From: Chrysopilus asiliformis
Taxonomy: Eukaryota > Arthropoda > Insecta > Diptera > Rhagionidae
Length of the DNA stretch: 64,000 nt
Direction of reading: 5' to 3'
Assembly (NCBI GenBank): GCA_964034945.1
Contig: OZ035962.1
Location: forward strand, 106,402,034 to 106,466,033
In this document: positions 48,663 to 61,290 of the stretch, piece after piece
Layout of the letters: every line of letters begins with the position of its first letter
How positions within the stretch are numbered: position 1 is the first letter of the stretch
The notes under the pieces: model-generated
Seen by the model: only the letters and a program-made list of their open reading frames with translations
What the model was told of the DNA's origin: nothing
Database searches by the model: none
Translations under genes and position numbers: made by a program

Positions 48663-49211
48663 CATAACAAAAGCTATAATTGCCAATCTGGCAATCATTG
48701 GAGACCCGTATGATGATATTCGTATCAAAATTCGAACAGTTGTACCAAAATTCCATTTTGAAGTCAAACTTTCCAATAAGATTTTTTAAAATTTATTCCA
48801 ATCGGATTTTGATGTATGGAAGTTTTATGTAGAATCATATCCTAAATAACTTTTGTTCTTGGACTCTTTTGATAAGATGCACAGTTTTTGAGATATTCGA
48901 GAAAAACATTTTCGTTCCTATGGGGGGTACCCCCCCTAATGGTCCATTTTTGCCCATTAACGAACTTAGCCTCGCATTTTACGAAAAACGGACCTGTGCA
49001 AAATTTCAAGTCTGTAGCTCAATCCGTGCGCCCGCAATCCGCGCCACAGACGGACGGACGGACAGACAGACTGACGGACAGGCAAAAATCAATTTTCTTT
49101 ATCATTCTAAACACACTGGTGTAATTCATTTTTTTGTGTGATGACGGGATTTTGGCGTTACAAACGGTAAGGCAAAGTTAGTATACCCTTTGGTTTCACC
49201 ATACGAGTATA
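48663..49211 (-). mobile_element. (GTCY)n-bearing element, family A copy 3
   Basis: Minus-strand copy starting TATACTCGTATGGTGAAACC at 49211 and ending CTTTTGTTATG at 48663. It has a short GTCC/GTCT tract (49049-49080), the perfect palindrome GGGGGGTACCCCCC near 48930 and the 3' palindrome ATTGCCAGATTGGCAAT. It directly abuts a family T fragment. Confidence 0.8.
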
Positions 49212-49220
49212 AATATACCT

Positions 49221-49428
49221 AAAAATATCAGTTGTGATCAGCACAAAACTTTCCTCTGCAATATTTAGTTTCGGAAAAAAGATGTAAAAAAATATTTTTT
49301 CAAATGCACGGACATCTTCTCATACTTTTGCCTGAAACAGATTTCGTACTGATCAGAAATTTTCGTCTTCGAGTCGTTCTCCGTCATGAATACAATACTT
49401 TCCTTCAATAGAAGAGGAAAGTAAAAAG
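49221..49428. repeat. Interspersed repeat family T, copy 3 (short)
   Basis: Starts AAAATATCAGTTGTGATCAG and ends ATGAATACAATAC...GGAAAGTAAAAAG, with AAATGCACGGACATC and TTTCGTACTGATCAGAAA shared with 12200-12270. It is about half the length of copy 1, with an internal deletion removing the core and GACA tract. Confidence 0.65.
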
Positions 49429-49603
49429 CGGTGCAAAAAGCACTATGTAGCAATGCATCGCAAGCGAAAAATTTTGCTATCAATCATACTTGTATATGTA
49501 ATATATTTTATGGACAACCTCCGATTGTCTCCTAAGGGTAGATTCGCGATCTATGAAGACTGAAATGGAAAAGTTGTCCCGTCAAAAGTGTCTTTCCGAT
49601 TCA

Positions 49604-49840
49604 GGGCACCAATCATGTATTCCGACGCGTCTCTGTCATTTGACTTCGTCGCAGCTTTTGACTCTTGACTTCGCCATAATATCAGCAGCTTCAAATTTCC
49701 TGGAGTGACAGTCAGAATCACGTTTCGATTCATAGTGACGATTCCGCGAAATTTCAAGCTGCAGATATGGTGAAGTCAAGAGTTAAAAGCTGCGTCGAAG
49801 TCGAAAGACAGAGACGCGTCGGCATACATGATTGGTGCCC
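49604..49840. mobile_element. Foldback MITE, copy 2
   Basis: 237-bp near-palindrome, GGGCACCAATCATGTATTCC at the left and its inverse at the right. Same family as 23687-23920 with the central loop in the opposite orientation. Confidence 0.88.
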
Positions 49841-52800
49841 AGTTTTAGTGTAAAAATGAGATTATTTTGACAGTGTTTAGTATTTTTAAAACAGAATTGC
49901 AAACGCACACTTTTCACGGGAAAACATTTTCATTTAAGTTTTTATATAACGCGAATCTACCGATTGGAATTCGTAGTAGTTCTTACGATCTTTTCTGGAA
50001 ATTTTTTTTTTTTGTATTTCTGAAGAAACCTTTTTGTGTTTCTTGTGCGAAATTTAACTAAAATTTAAGCTAAGCTAATGAGTCTATTTACTTGGTTACT
50101 ATCATTTCGAGGACTGTAACTGTTTTCCATTAATGGAATATGAACTTGTCGTGCTTGGAAGATATATCCGTGCATTCGATGTACTTATCTGCTATACTTA
50201 AACAATATTACAGGCCATTAAGGAAGACCCTGGGGATGTCTCATGATTGCTGAATTTAAGCACAAGTCTAGGAAAACGAAGAAGGGCAGCCGTCGTAGTG
50301 ATGCCCAGAAAATCATTTCCTTATGTTCACGGAAAATTCTCACACCTTCCACGAGAAGAAAACCATTTCCTTTCCACTCTGTTTCCTTCTCAGTTTTTCG
50401 ACTGTTTCATTGAGGATGATGTTGTATGTGTTCATGTCGTTTCTTAATGTTTGAAACTAATTAGAATGGTCGTTTTGGTTCGCTTCTAAAATTCAATTTC
50501 GCTCACTTGTAATTGTCCGACATTATACTTTTATCTATCCACAAGTTTCGCTTCAACTACGGTATGTTTCTGTTGGGTGTCAGTTCCATTAAATCCTATA
50601 TCTTTTTCGTTCTAAAAGGCATGGGACCAAGTTGTACGCGTCTTTGAGATATATTCAGATGGAAACTTTCAAATGAAAACAAAATTCTCACTACTGGCAG
50701 TTTTATTCTGTTTCTATTTGCATTTTCTATTCAAGTTTTGTGTAAATTGCATAAGAATCCTTTTTACGAGGATGTGCTGCTGTGCAGTTGGAGTCAACAA
50801 GTCAGCGTAGTAAACTAAGCTTTAATGTTTTGTGGAATTGTTCTGCTCGTTTATGTATGAAAATTCACACTCTGCACTTTACAAAAGTGGTTTTATTGGA
50901 TTTTATGCAATAAATGGATAAAATTGATTTAACTGATTGAAACGCTAAAATATATTCTATGGCTGTGAATATTTTTTCTACAATTATTTAATTAACGAAT
51001 TAACTCAACCGAATTATACCTACAAGTTATTTGAGCAAAAAAAATTTGAATTTTTGTAACATTTTTATTGGGAAAACCGCGACTTTTTTTTTACTATCGA
51101 CCCAAACATTAGGTATGCAAATTGGTTGGAAAATTTCCTTATACGATTTTTTACAACAACTTCCTTTACAGCAGCGCAGATCAACATTGTATCTGTTAAA
51201 TGATAAGTTATTTTTTTTTTTGTTTTATTTCAACAGCCTTTTATTATTAATATTATTACTACATATTATGGTTATATTCGATGAAAGTTTGAGTTTTTAG
51301 CACTCGCCCATCCATTATTTGTTTAGTATCAAGTTTATCTTTTGATATCATTTGGTCCTTTTTATGGCACCATAAATATTTTGTCCTTACAGCGCTTTCG
51401 AAATTCTTTCAACGTAAACTGTGGTAAAAGGACGAGCCTCGGTACACTGGGAGGTGCGGAAGGTGTTTTCAGAATTGGATAATATGATACTGCTTTACTT
51501 CTGTCCTGTTAAAGCCATACTTCCGCTGATTTCAAGTCTATAAACACGTGTTCTGCGAAGATAATATTCCACAACTCCCTCCCCCCAGAATCGTTAATAT
51601 CATTCCCGTGTCGTTCTCTATCAGGAGTTTACTTATTTTGCCATCGGAAAAACCTCGGAAACCAATGGACCGACTGAGTATTTGGAATCCAGGAGCATTT
51701 ATTTTCACGGTAAAGATTCAATGTTGATAGAACAATAGCAACAACAACGATGACGACACCTGCAATTACCATCGACATTATCGTAAAAACCTTTTCATCC
51801 TAACATAACATTATACTGGGACCATATCGGAAATCGTATTTAACTCATCCTTGATTTCTTGTCAGATTTATCCGTAGCAAACTTGCTGGTAATTCGCATT
51901 TTCTGCCTCTATTTAGGCGCGTTAAGTCGAACAGAAAATAATGGTAATTTAGTGAACAGATACGGCGACCAGGTAACTTTTTTATGGGAGAAAAAAAATT
52001 TTTTTTCATTCGTGTTTATTAAAAATGTTAAAATTCAGGGAATCTCTAGGAGGCACCACTTTTATACTCGTATGTTGAATTTTCTTTTTTTTTTTTCTTT
52101 TTTGAAGTTATGCCGTTATGAAAGACTCACCATTCAATATTTCCGTAATTATTAAAACCCGCTCTTATTATACCATAATACTGCAGAAAGTTCGGAGCCT
52201 GGTAATGGACAAACAGCATTTGCAATAAGTTTTCCCATAGAAAACGTGAACAAAATTTCAGTTCAATCGGCCAGGTGGTTTCTGAGTTAGGAAGCGTTCA
52301 AAAAGAGAGTTATGTTAATTTTTGAGCGTCTCGGATTCTCTCTGCCTTCGAACTGTTTTAAGATTTTTTGTCTGTCCTACCCAGGAAATGCGTGACATAT
52401 CTTTTGGAGCAGTTAAAAGAAAGTACAATCTTAGTAAGGTTTAGCTCGAAAACAACTCGACCGAATGAAATTAAATTCTGATTTAAATCTTCGCTGAATA
52501 CAAGTTCAAGGTAAAGGAAAAAAATGTGGCACAAATCATGTGTTTCCGTACTTAGGTTCGATTTTTTTTATCTTCATATTGAAACTTTCTTCACTTTTCA
52601 CCCAACCTAAATAATTATTCTTCTACAGCTGAAATTGTCTGATGTGTATTTGTTGTATGTGCAGGCATAAGACCAAAACATGCTGACATCAGAAATTCGA
52701 ATAAAAGTAAATATTTGGAGATGGCAGAGGATGAGGATCACAAACTAAATATCTAAAAGTTCATGTAAACATATAGTACATAAAAATCCTCAATATATCT

Positions 52801-53523
52801 TTAATACAATAAATTATTGATGAATGTTTCCGTTCATAGCATTTTTCCTTAACGGTGTGGGGCTAGGATATGAGAACCGAATGGAATTCGGTAAATGCAG
52901 ATCTAGTATAGAATGAAAACAGGATCAAGATACCATAGTTATATACCATAGTTTTACCATGGATCTACACCACTGATTCCAATTTAATAAAAGTTGGTTC
53001 TTGAAAATATCGAGAAGGATTAGAAACTGGAACAGGACGAATGAAATCCTCGTGTATTGAGAGTCTACTTTCTGGCTTTTTTTTTTGTGTAACTGTTGCG
53101 ACTGACAATAGGGATGATTCTTTATACCTAAAAACCATCTTTTTACCTTGATATCCCCCACTTTCTGCACACTTTACATACTCTATGGTAGGGTTTCCTC
53201 TTAAATTTTTTTTTTATTCGTGACACTATGTCCATATCTATTCCGAAACTCAGACCAGGACAGGCTATACCTTAAGTCTTTCTATACTTCCTTGGATATC
53301 ATCGGCTTATTCAGTTCGGTTTGGTTTATGTTTTTAGGGCAGTATAATGGGACGTACATCACGGCTGTTTGTTTGCGGAGAAGACGATGACAAATTGATT
53401 TTGTCTCTTATTCGTTATCCTGCCTATATTCGTAATATAAGCTATTTGGCAATGTTACACAATGTATGAAATATGTGGTATGGAAATATTGTTCTTTTTC
53501 GAAAGAAAGGGGATTCTTTAAAG
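49841..53523. other. gene-free AT-rich stretch
   Basis: No conserved gene or complete mobile element seen. A core-like AAATTTCAGTTCAATCGGCCAGGTGG motif occurs near 52254. Confidence 0.5.
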
Positions 53524-53694
53524 TTATTGGTATGATCTGGAAAGGTTTGTTAAAGACATGTTTCGATTGGAGCAGGAAAACGCACGACTCCAGATGAAGG
53601 TAACTACGGATCTTGAGATTCTGCAGAAGATTTACAAGAGTTCAAAGAATGGTCTTTCAAAAGAGGTTTTGAGTTTTCTAAAACGACCTAAAAG
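53524..53694 (+). other. Possible isolated coding exon (coiled-coil-like), unassigned
   Basis: Between a possible acceptor (CTTTAAAG, ending 53523) and a possible donor (AG/GTTTAT at 53695) an open frame reads protein-like sequence with a heptad flavour (WYDLERFVKDMFRLEQENAR, then KVTTDLEILQKIYKSS). A second good donor, AAG/GTAACT, lies inside it near 53600. I recognise no family and find no neighbouring exon. It could be an internal exon of a long-intron gene or chance. Confidence 0.25.
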
Positions 53695-55550
53695 GTTTAT
53701 AACAATGTTTTGCGTGGCTCACAACAATGTTTTGCGTGGAAGATGGGGAGAGCTTAGGGTTGCCAGGTTGTGACTACAAAAAATCGGGACATTTTTTAAC
53801 GACGACAGTTTTGAAAAAAAAAATAGGTTTGGATTTGATTTCCTGCTTCTGCATTTGGACGCAACGCTGTTTGCTGTTTGCTCCAATAACGCTGCTTGCT
53901 CAAAAGTTGTTAGGAAATAGATTTGTGGATTAATTTTTTTTGTAGAAAATACTTTAACCCAGCAACATTCTACTTTTTTACTAAAAAAATTAAAATTAAA
54001 GAAAATCTATAATTTTTACAATTTTTTTTTTAAATTCTTGCTTTAATTTTATATAAAAAATCTGTTTATTATATTTTGATGCTAGAATATTAAATTGAAA
54101 ATTTGCAATTGGGACATAAAGCTCTGAACAAAAACTGGTACCGTTCTGAAGAATGTTTTATACAAATTTATCCAAGCATGTAGTTGTTACTCTATGAATT
54201 TTACTAAAACGAAAAGATATTTGTCCCTACAAAGGCCACCATCTTTCATCTTGCAGCATGAAAATCCTAATTCTGATGCTTGTTCTATGGTAAAATGCTA
54301 ATGAGTTATTTATGAGGATTTGTAACGAAAGGAATTTTCCGTACATATTACTTTCCTCTTGCGGAAGTAGAGCATAATTATTTTTAGTCTAACGTTGGTT
54401 GTTCGTCTTCCTACCATTCAAATGCATCCAAATGCACTTCAAATTTTGTCATTTTCATTTAAATAATTTAATTTGAAATCATTATGTCATATGTTCTACA
54501 TGATTCTTTATAATATTATATGATTGAGAGAAAGGGAAAGAGAGAAAGAAACAGAGAAAGAGAAAAAAACACCTTTTAGGCGATATTAGAACAATTTTAT
54601 GTTGAAGGACCCTTAATATCTTTAGTGCTAGTAGTGTTAAAGAAGTTCTCAAGTATCCACTATACACATGTCGCTGCATAAGAAAAACAACATTTTCGTC
54701 AGGTTGCTGGTTTTCTATTTAATGTGCTGCTCCTTTGGGAATGGACGATTAACCAACCAACCACTTGGGCACGTGCCCTATTTCAAAAAGTTGAGAAAAC
54801 AGTAAAAAAACGTTTACGACAAGTTTTGTCCCTAACTAACAGCTGCCCTCATTGTTTTACCTGCTAAACGTTCTTTTGTAGGATTTTTAGCACCTACCAT
54901 CCATTTCCGCCTGTCCGGGGCTATCTTCTTCCCAGCAATTCCCTGCAACTCGAAAGAAAAGTTAAAGAAGCTCGGGTTTCTTTGAATTGGAACCATAGAA
55001 AGTTAGGTGGCGGCCGCCAGAACAGCTAACTTCTGACAGAATGAAGGATACTTTAATTAAGTTACTCCGGCGAAATACCTTTTTGTGCCTTCACATACTC
55101 ACACGACCCTTTTATCCTACATACACTACGAAAAATGATGGCATTCTCATGTTAAAGTCGCTTTAATGCTACGGAGTGTTCTTCAGCACTAAATTTTGTC
55201 GTTAAGTCATTTTTCAGCTGTAAAACTTTTACAGTTGACTTTTAGTGGAAACTTGAGAACTTGAACGTAAAGTAAGTGTAATTTTTGATTTTGGATTTGT
55301 AGACTTTTTTAATTATTTTCAATTTTATCATTCTTTAATTGACACAGTTTTTGATTTATCTTTGAGTCACTGAAGGGACTGCCCCTCCCTTTCCAACTTT
55401 GATTGGTCCTTGATAACTTCAACCGTTTCCAAGAAAATCGAGACAAACAAAACTGAGCGAAAAAATCTTAGAGAAACATCGGATATCAATCGTTTGCAAA
55501 GCTTTAACTCAAAAACCACTTGACTGATTGTGCTAAAACGTGATTTTATA
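53695..55550. other. gene-free AT-rich stretch
   Basis: No recognisable gene or repeat apart from purine-rich low complexity at 54524-54568. Confidence 0.5.
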
Positions 55551-55552
55551 TA

Positions 55553-56490
55553 GGGTCGGGTAGGGTGAAGTGGTCCGTAGGGAGAAGTGGTCCACCACCA
55601 TTTTTGTTAGTAATAGTGACATTAGAACAGAATATGCAACTCTCATCGGTTGCTCTTGATGACAGCTTGTTTTTTATTAGTCATTGAAGTGGGCAGACGT
55701 ATATTTACTCACTCTCACAGACCAGTGCCAAAAAAACATTGTTGAAAGTTTTCGCAAGTATTCAAATTCAACAACATTTTGACGAATTCTTCATCAATTT
55801 CAATAAGGTAATTAATCTAAAATGTTGTTTACATTATGAACTTTGTAAATCCACCGAATTTCTGCACTTTTTTCCACAATTGTTGAAGCAGCGTCATTCC
55901 GCGCAAAATAGCGTCGGTAGGGAGAAGTGGTCCACGTTTGGTAGGGTCAAGTGGTCCACCCTGTCAATGTCATATTTCGTGTTTTCAAGTTTTTTTTATG
56001 AGTTATTTTGAGTGTTTCAAATCGTGGCCGAAAATCGATGCGAATCGATGCGATTATAACTTCTCCCAAAAATCGAGCTGAATTAGAGTAACAGAACAAG
56101 CCGCCGGAAAACCACGCCTAACAACTACACCGAAGAAACCAACACCAAAACAGACCAAACGCTCATTTGTTACTTTCGAATAAACCATATTTTTGATCAA
56201 ACTTCATGATTATACTTTTATTTGTCATTTAATTTTATGTTTATGCGATTTCTGGAAAGTTTTTATGGTGGACCACTTCTCCCTACCATTTTGAGAAAAT
56301 CGAAAAATCCAAGTTTTCGATAAATGCCTAAAAATTAAATTTAATGTCAAAAAGTTGGCAATCTGTGAATGCAGAAAGTTAGCTTAGGTCCTGCGCTTGC
56401 GATTTGACTATCTTATCATGCAAAAATTCCAATTTTTGACCATTTTATGGCCAATAATAAAAACGTGGACCACTTCACCCTACCTGACCC
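55553..56490. mobile_element. 938-bp TIR element with TA duplication and internal AGTGGTCCA repeats
   Basis: Ends GGGTCGGGTAGGGTGAAGTGG and the inverse of ...CCACTTCACCCTACCTGACCC match over about 25 bp with one difference, flanked by TA (55551-55552 and 56491-56492). Inside, the phrase TAGGG(A/T)(G/C)AAGTGGTCCA recurs at about 55577, 55919, 55941 and, inverted, 56270. No transposase. The TA duplication suggests a Tc1/mariner-like non-autonomous element; the class is inferred. Confidence 0.7.
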
Positions 56491-56492
56491 TA

Positions 56493-57689
56493 CACTATTT
56501 CAAGACTCCTTTTTAAATTAATGCGAGACTCAAGTTTTAAGTTTTGCTAAATTTAATACTTATGAAATATAATTCTGAGATTCCGCGGAAAAATTCTAAA
56601 CATTTATTTTGAAATTACTTTTTGTCATGGCATCAAATTGTTAAGAAAAAAATGATAAAAGCATTCACACCTATTTTTGTAATAAATTTTCATCAGAGTT
56701 AATTCCCCCTCCTCTCATTTCTCTGCCATTTATTACAATGTATAGACGGTATTTTATGTGAAAATATCGTTGCTGTTTCAGCTAATTCTTTCGCAGGATT
56801 CCGCCGCACATGTTGGAGAATAATTCGTAATTTCTTCTACGTTCTGACAATTGTCATTTGCTGTGACATAAACATTAAGATTTATACGATTTAACAGTAT
56901 TTTTATTTTTTATTTATTTATTTATTATCATTTTTTTTTCCTTTTCAACATTTTTATGAAGTCAGCGGCGTGTGATGGGCTTTTTTTTCTAGGTGTATTG
57001 TAGTACAATTTATTTGAGAGTTCGTAATTTGCCCGTCCGGGTCGACAGTAAAAAATTTTATGATATATGGTTAACATTTACATTACAACAATAGTCCTTG
57101 AAAAATTTCATATCCTATTTTTCTTATTTCGGTATCGTTCCTTCCATTTGTGATTTTTGCCTAGCAAATTCGAAATTTCGCTTTTTCGGCTAGCAATAAA
57201 AAAATTTTATTGCGCACTTTTGTTGCCGAGCGATATTACATTATTAAAAATTCATAATATGCTATAAAGTGTAATTTTTATGGAATATAGTTTAATTCGG
57301 TTTCAACTATTTGTCTTTGCAAGAACTTATATTTATATGAAAAATACTATTAAATGTCATAACGGACGTGACGTTTGCAAATGCACTTTATAAATGACTG
57401 GAAAATTAAAACATATACTCAGAGTTTTCAAGCTGTTTCAAAATGATGTGGAACACTTTATCTTGAAACAGTTTGGAGAATAATAAAATTGTTTAATCTT
57501 TCTCCATAGTAATGTCAGCATAAATCACATTTTTTAAATGAAAAATTAAATTTATGAAATTATTTAGGGGATTTCAAGTTAATCAAAAAATTTATATAAA
57601 AAAACCAGGGTCTGACACGTTATTTTTTATGCGTTTCATTAGATTAATCTAACAGTGAACTACACAATTCACATCAGATTGCAACTGTT
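56493..57689. other. gene-free AT-rich stretch
   Basis: Low-complexity T-rich DNA, no gene or repeat recognised. Confidence 0.5.
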
Positions 57690-58242
57690 TATACCCGTAT
57701 GGTGAAACCAAAGGGTATATTAACTTTGCCTTACAGTTTGTAACGCCAAGATCCCGTCATCGCACACAAAAATGAATTACACCAGTGTGTTTAGAATGAT
57801 AAAAATATTTAATTTTTGAATGTCCGTCCGTCTGTCCGTCCGTCCGTCTGTCTGTCTGTGGCGCGGATTGCGGGCGCACTGATTGAGCTAGAGACTTGAA
57901 AGTTTGCACAGATTCGTTTTTCGTAAAATGCGAGGCTAAATTCGTTAATGGGCAAAAATGAACCATTAGGGGGGGTACCCCCCATACGAACGAAATCGTT
58001 TTTTGTGAATATCTCAAAAACGGTGCATCTTATCAAAAAAGTTCCAGAACAAAAGTTATTTAGAATATAGTTCTACATAAAACTCCCATACATCAAAATG
58101 CGATTGGAGTAAATTTTAAAAAATCTTATTGGAAAGTTTGACTTCAAAGTGGAATTTAGGTACAACTGTTCAAATTTTGATACGAATATCACCATACGGG
58201 TCTCCAATGATTGCCAGATTGGCAATTATAGCTTTTGTTAAG
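57690..58242 (+). mobile_element. (GTCY)n-bearing element, family A copy 4
   Basis: Complete copy from TATACCCGTATGGTGAAACC to CTTTTGTTAAG with a short GTCC/GTCT tract (57822-57860), GGGGGGGTACCCCCC and the 3' palindrome ATTGCCAGATTGGCAAT. Confidence 0.82.
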
Positions 58243-59419
58243 TTTTTTCTCTTTTTTTAGTTCTATTTTATGCTCTGTAAAAAAATTGGCTTCGATAAAA
58301 AAAATGTGTTGGGGCGTGGCCAGTAATTGGGGCCTTGAGCCAACCAACCCGGTCTCATAAAAAAATGTTAAATTTCATTTTAATGTTTGACACCAGTAAA
58401 TTGACTTTCCCTCTTATTCATTATTCAGTATCCCGCACCAGCTAACTTTTCAACCCTTCAGGAGATTGGAATGCGATTTTTTGTATGGTATGAAGGATCT
58501 CGAGGACAAATTTCTGCCACTAAAAAATTGTCCATTTCTTTTGTACATTTGTAGAACTATGAAAAATATTCAAAACGTATTTCTTTATATTTAGACTGTA
58601 ATTCGGTTTTAAGGGTTTCCTACTTAGAAGGGTTTCATGTATAAAAACATTTTTTGACAATTACTAACGGCCGGATTTCAATTAAATATAAATGTATAAA
58701 TGAATAAAAGATCAAAAAAATAAATTCTATTTTCAATATTTTCTTCCCTCAGTCAATTGTCAATACTAATATAGCTTCCTGGTTTTACATCGGTATACGG
58801 TATTGAGGTATCAATGTATTTACTTTTTAGAAATTTACAATTTGTCCTGCGAAAAATGAAAAATCATTTCTGTTTCAATACATTGTCATGCACACCTGAC
58901 TTTCAACAGAAATGTGTCATTTTAGTTGAAATTGCAAACTTATTGTTTAGTTTTTTTTATTTCAGAAAAATAAAAAAAAAACCCTTTTATTTTGTTCAAA
59001 TAAAAAAGTTTATGTAGAGAAAGTTTTTGAGCTTTTTGTATGGGATAATATAATGGTGTTCACTTCTCATCGGAAAACATTGTCATTCTTCAAGCCCTTT
59101 CTCTCAAGTATTGGGAATGTCATCAACATATGTCATCACTTCATTTTCTATTTGCTGATATCAGAATGAAAAAGAAAGTTGATTGTTAAGTCATACATTC
59201 TTAGAAAGTTTCAGGCATTTCTGCGTTACCTTGTAATGCGATGGCCAATTTTTGGAAAAATCCCAAATAATCGATTTAGTTGTAATGGAGAGAAGGGTAA
59301 AATTTCAAGCTACACTCAGAAAAATAATAAAGTTGATCTAAGTAAATTTTTTGACAACTCAATTCTGATCTGTAGCAGGCAGATGAAGTTATCCATTAGT
59401 TAACCCGTTCAGCCTCTTA
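58243..59419. other. gene-free AT-rich stretch
   Basis: No gene or repeat recognised. Ends with the TTA target copy of the next MITE. Confidence 0.5.
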
Positions 59420-59781
59420 GTCCGGTATTACACTTGGCTTATTTAAGCCGGCAACTTTTGGGCTTAATAAGCCAATGTGCTTACATTTGTGGCTTAAATA
59501 AGCCAATCCTGTTTGCATATGCTACACAAGTTTACATATGTGTGTGTGAACTCAAACCATTGAAATTGCTGCTGCTCATATACTTCCCAGGATCTTTACT
59601 TGCTGACGGTCAGAACGAAAATGATTTCTGCCTACTACTTTTCCCAAACCGGTTCACACGATTTGCATGTATGCAGATTGTCGATAAGCCATGATTTCGA
59701 GTGGCAACTTTTCCCTCCGCAGTCGTTTCTCCCGAAAATCGGCTTAAGTAAGCCCGAAAGTTGCCGTGTGTAATACCGCGC
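59420..59781. mobile_element. 362-bp PIF/Harbinger-type MITE
   Basis: Ends GTCCGGTATTACAC and the inverse of GTGTAATACCGCGC, flanked by TTA on both sides (59417-59419 and 59782-59784). Subterminal GGCTTATTTAAGCC and GGCAACTTT(T/C)GGGCTTA motifs are also inverted at the two ends. TTA duplication is typical of PIF/Harbinger. No transposase gene. Confidence 0.8.
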
Positions 59782-59974
59782 TTACGCTCTATTTCACTTG
59801 CTGTATACAAAGGTTGACACATTTTCACTTTTCCTAACGGAAGCGAACGCGCGACTAGCTTTGGCTAAATTTTCCTTCACGACGCCAATTACGACGTACG
59901 CAAGTCGACGTCCTTAACTCCAATTTTCTGAGTGTTTGCGAGAAATTACATCGCTGAATTAATTTGTGATAAAA

Positions 59975-60099
59975 GGTCCATAAAATACGTCTTACTTTTA
60001 GGAGAGAAGGGGGTATGGGGTTTTGTGACGGGGGTACTAAACTTCGCAGAAATATTTGCTGGGAGCGGAAGGTTGTGTGACGTATTGTATGGATAGGCC
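59975..60099. mobile_element. 125-bp MITE-like element
   Basis: Left end GGTCCATAAAATACGTC and the inverse of the right end GGCCTATCCATACAATACGTC match with a small gap. The left motif also occurs near 43203. Target duplication not resolved. Confidence 0.45.
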
Positions 60100-61290
60100 T
60101 TGAAAATTTTTTTTTGCCAGTCGTTTATCATACCCTTATACATTTAAGTTGAAATTAGCCAACTGTTACATATATGAAACGCAAAAGTCGCCTTTTTTGA
60201 GAGCTTGTCATTTATTTATCTTACTTGCGGTAGCTTTGTAACACGTAGTAAAGAATTTTTTTTTATGTTTTGGTCCCTACAAACAGTAACATTACTTCAT
60301 CAAAATATCAATGCTATCAAGTCACAACACAAAATACAGCAAATATATCTTAACTGAAACGATGAATTCATGTAAAAAGTCTTTACATCCAAAATCTAAA
60401 ATGCCAATTAACGTAAAGTACATAAAAACATATGCGCAATTAAAAGTAATCCTTATTAACATAAAGAAAACTTTCAAGTTTCAGCAAAAAGTATTGTATT
60501 TAATTCGAAAAACTGCATCCAGCTTATGAATCAAATAAATATTAACAAAAAAGTTTTAAGGACTTTCGTTAGTAATTTTTTCATGTTTTTAGATCCCATT
60601 AAAAATAATCTTTTTCCGCAATTTTATACTATTCGTTAAGGGTAAAATGCCGCAAAATTTCTCCAGTATAATCCAACGAGTTGGGTTGCAAATCTACAAA
60701 AAAAAAAAAAAAATGAAGAGAACTCAAGAAAACTTTACGAGGATGTTGTCACTTTAGCTGAAAATCCAACATTTCCAAGACATTTTTCAAATAACAAGTA
60801 TTTTAGACATTTCTACCATATTCAAATTAAAACTTTATAATTTGACTCAATTTATTCGTTGTATGTAGCATGATCTTTATTTTGTGTTAGTTTTATCACG
60901 TACGATGAGGAAATGTTAAAAAGGACTTTTTTTTTTATAAAAAAAACTTTTAAAAAGATGTTATGAGTTTATCCTTTTCATTAGTTTAAGGAGTGCATGC
61001 CACCAATTAGGAGAACATTTCAAGGAAAATTCTCTCAAGTGTTGAAATGTTTGATTTGGTTTTATGGGAGGAAGTTTTTGTCTAAGTTGTACAAATATGG
61101 TCAGTATTAGTGAAATGTTGCTCAGGGGCAAAGGGAAAGGAGGCAGAATATTTTCGATCTAATGAATAATTCTAATAACCAAAACAACGAAATCAGCTTG
61201 TCAGTAACATGTGTTTTTGCTATTTTTCGATAACTTAAACCGTGTAGAAAAACGTTTTACACACCCTTAATATTTATAAACCCGCATTTT
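60100..61290. other. gene-free AT-rich stretch
   Basis: No gene or repeat recognised; includes an A14 run near 60700. Confidence 0.5.
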
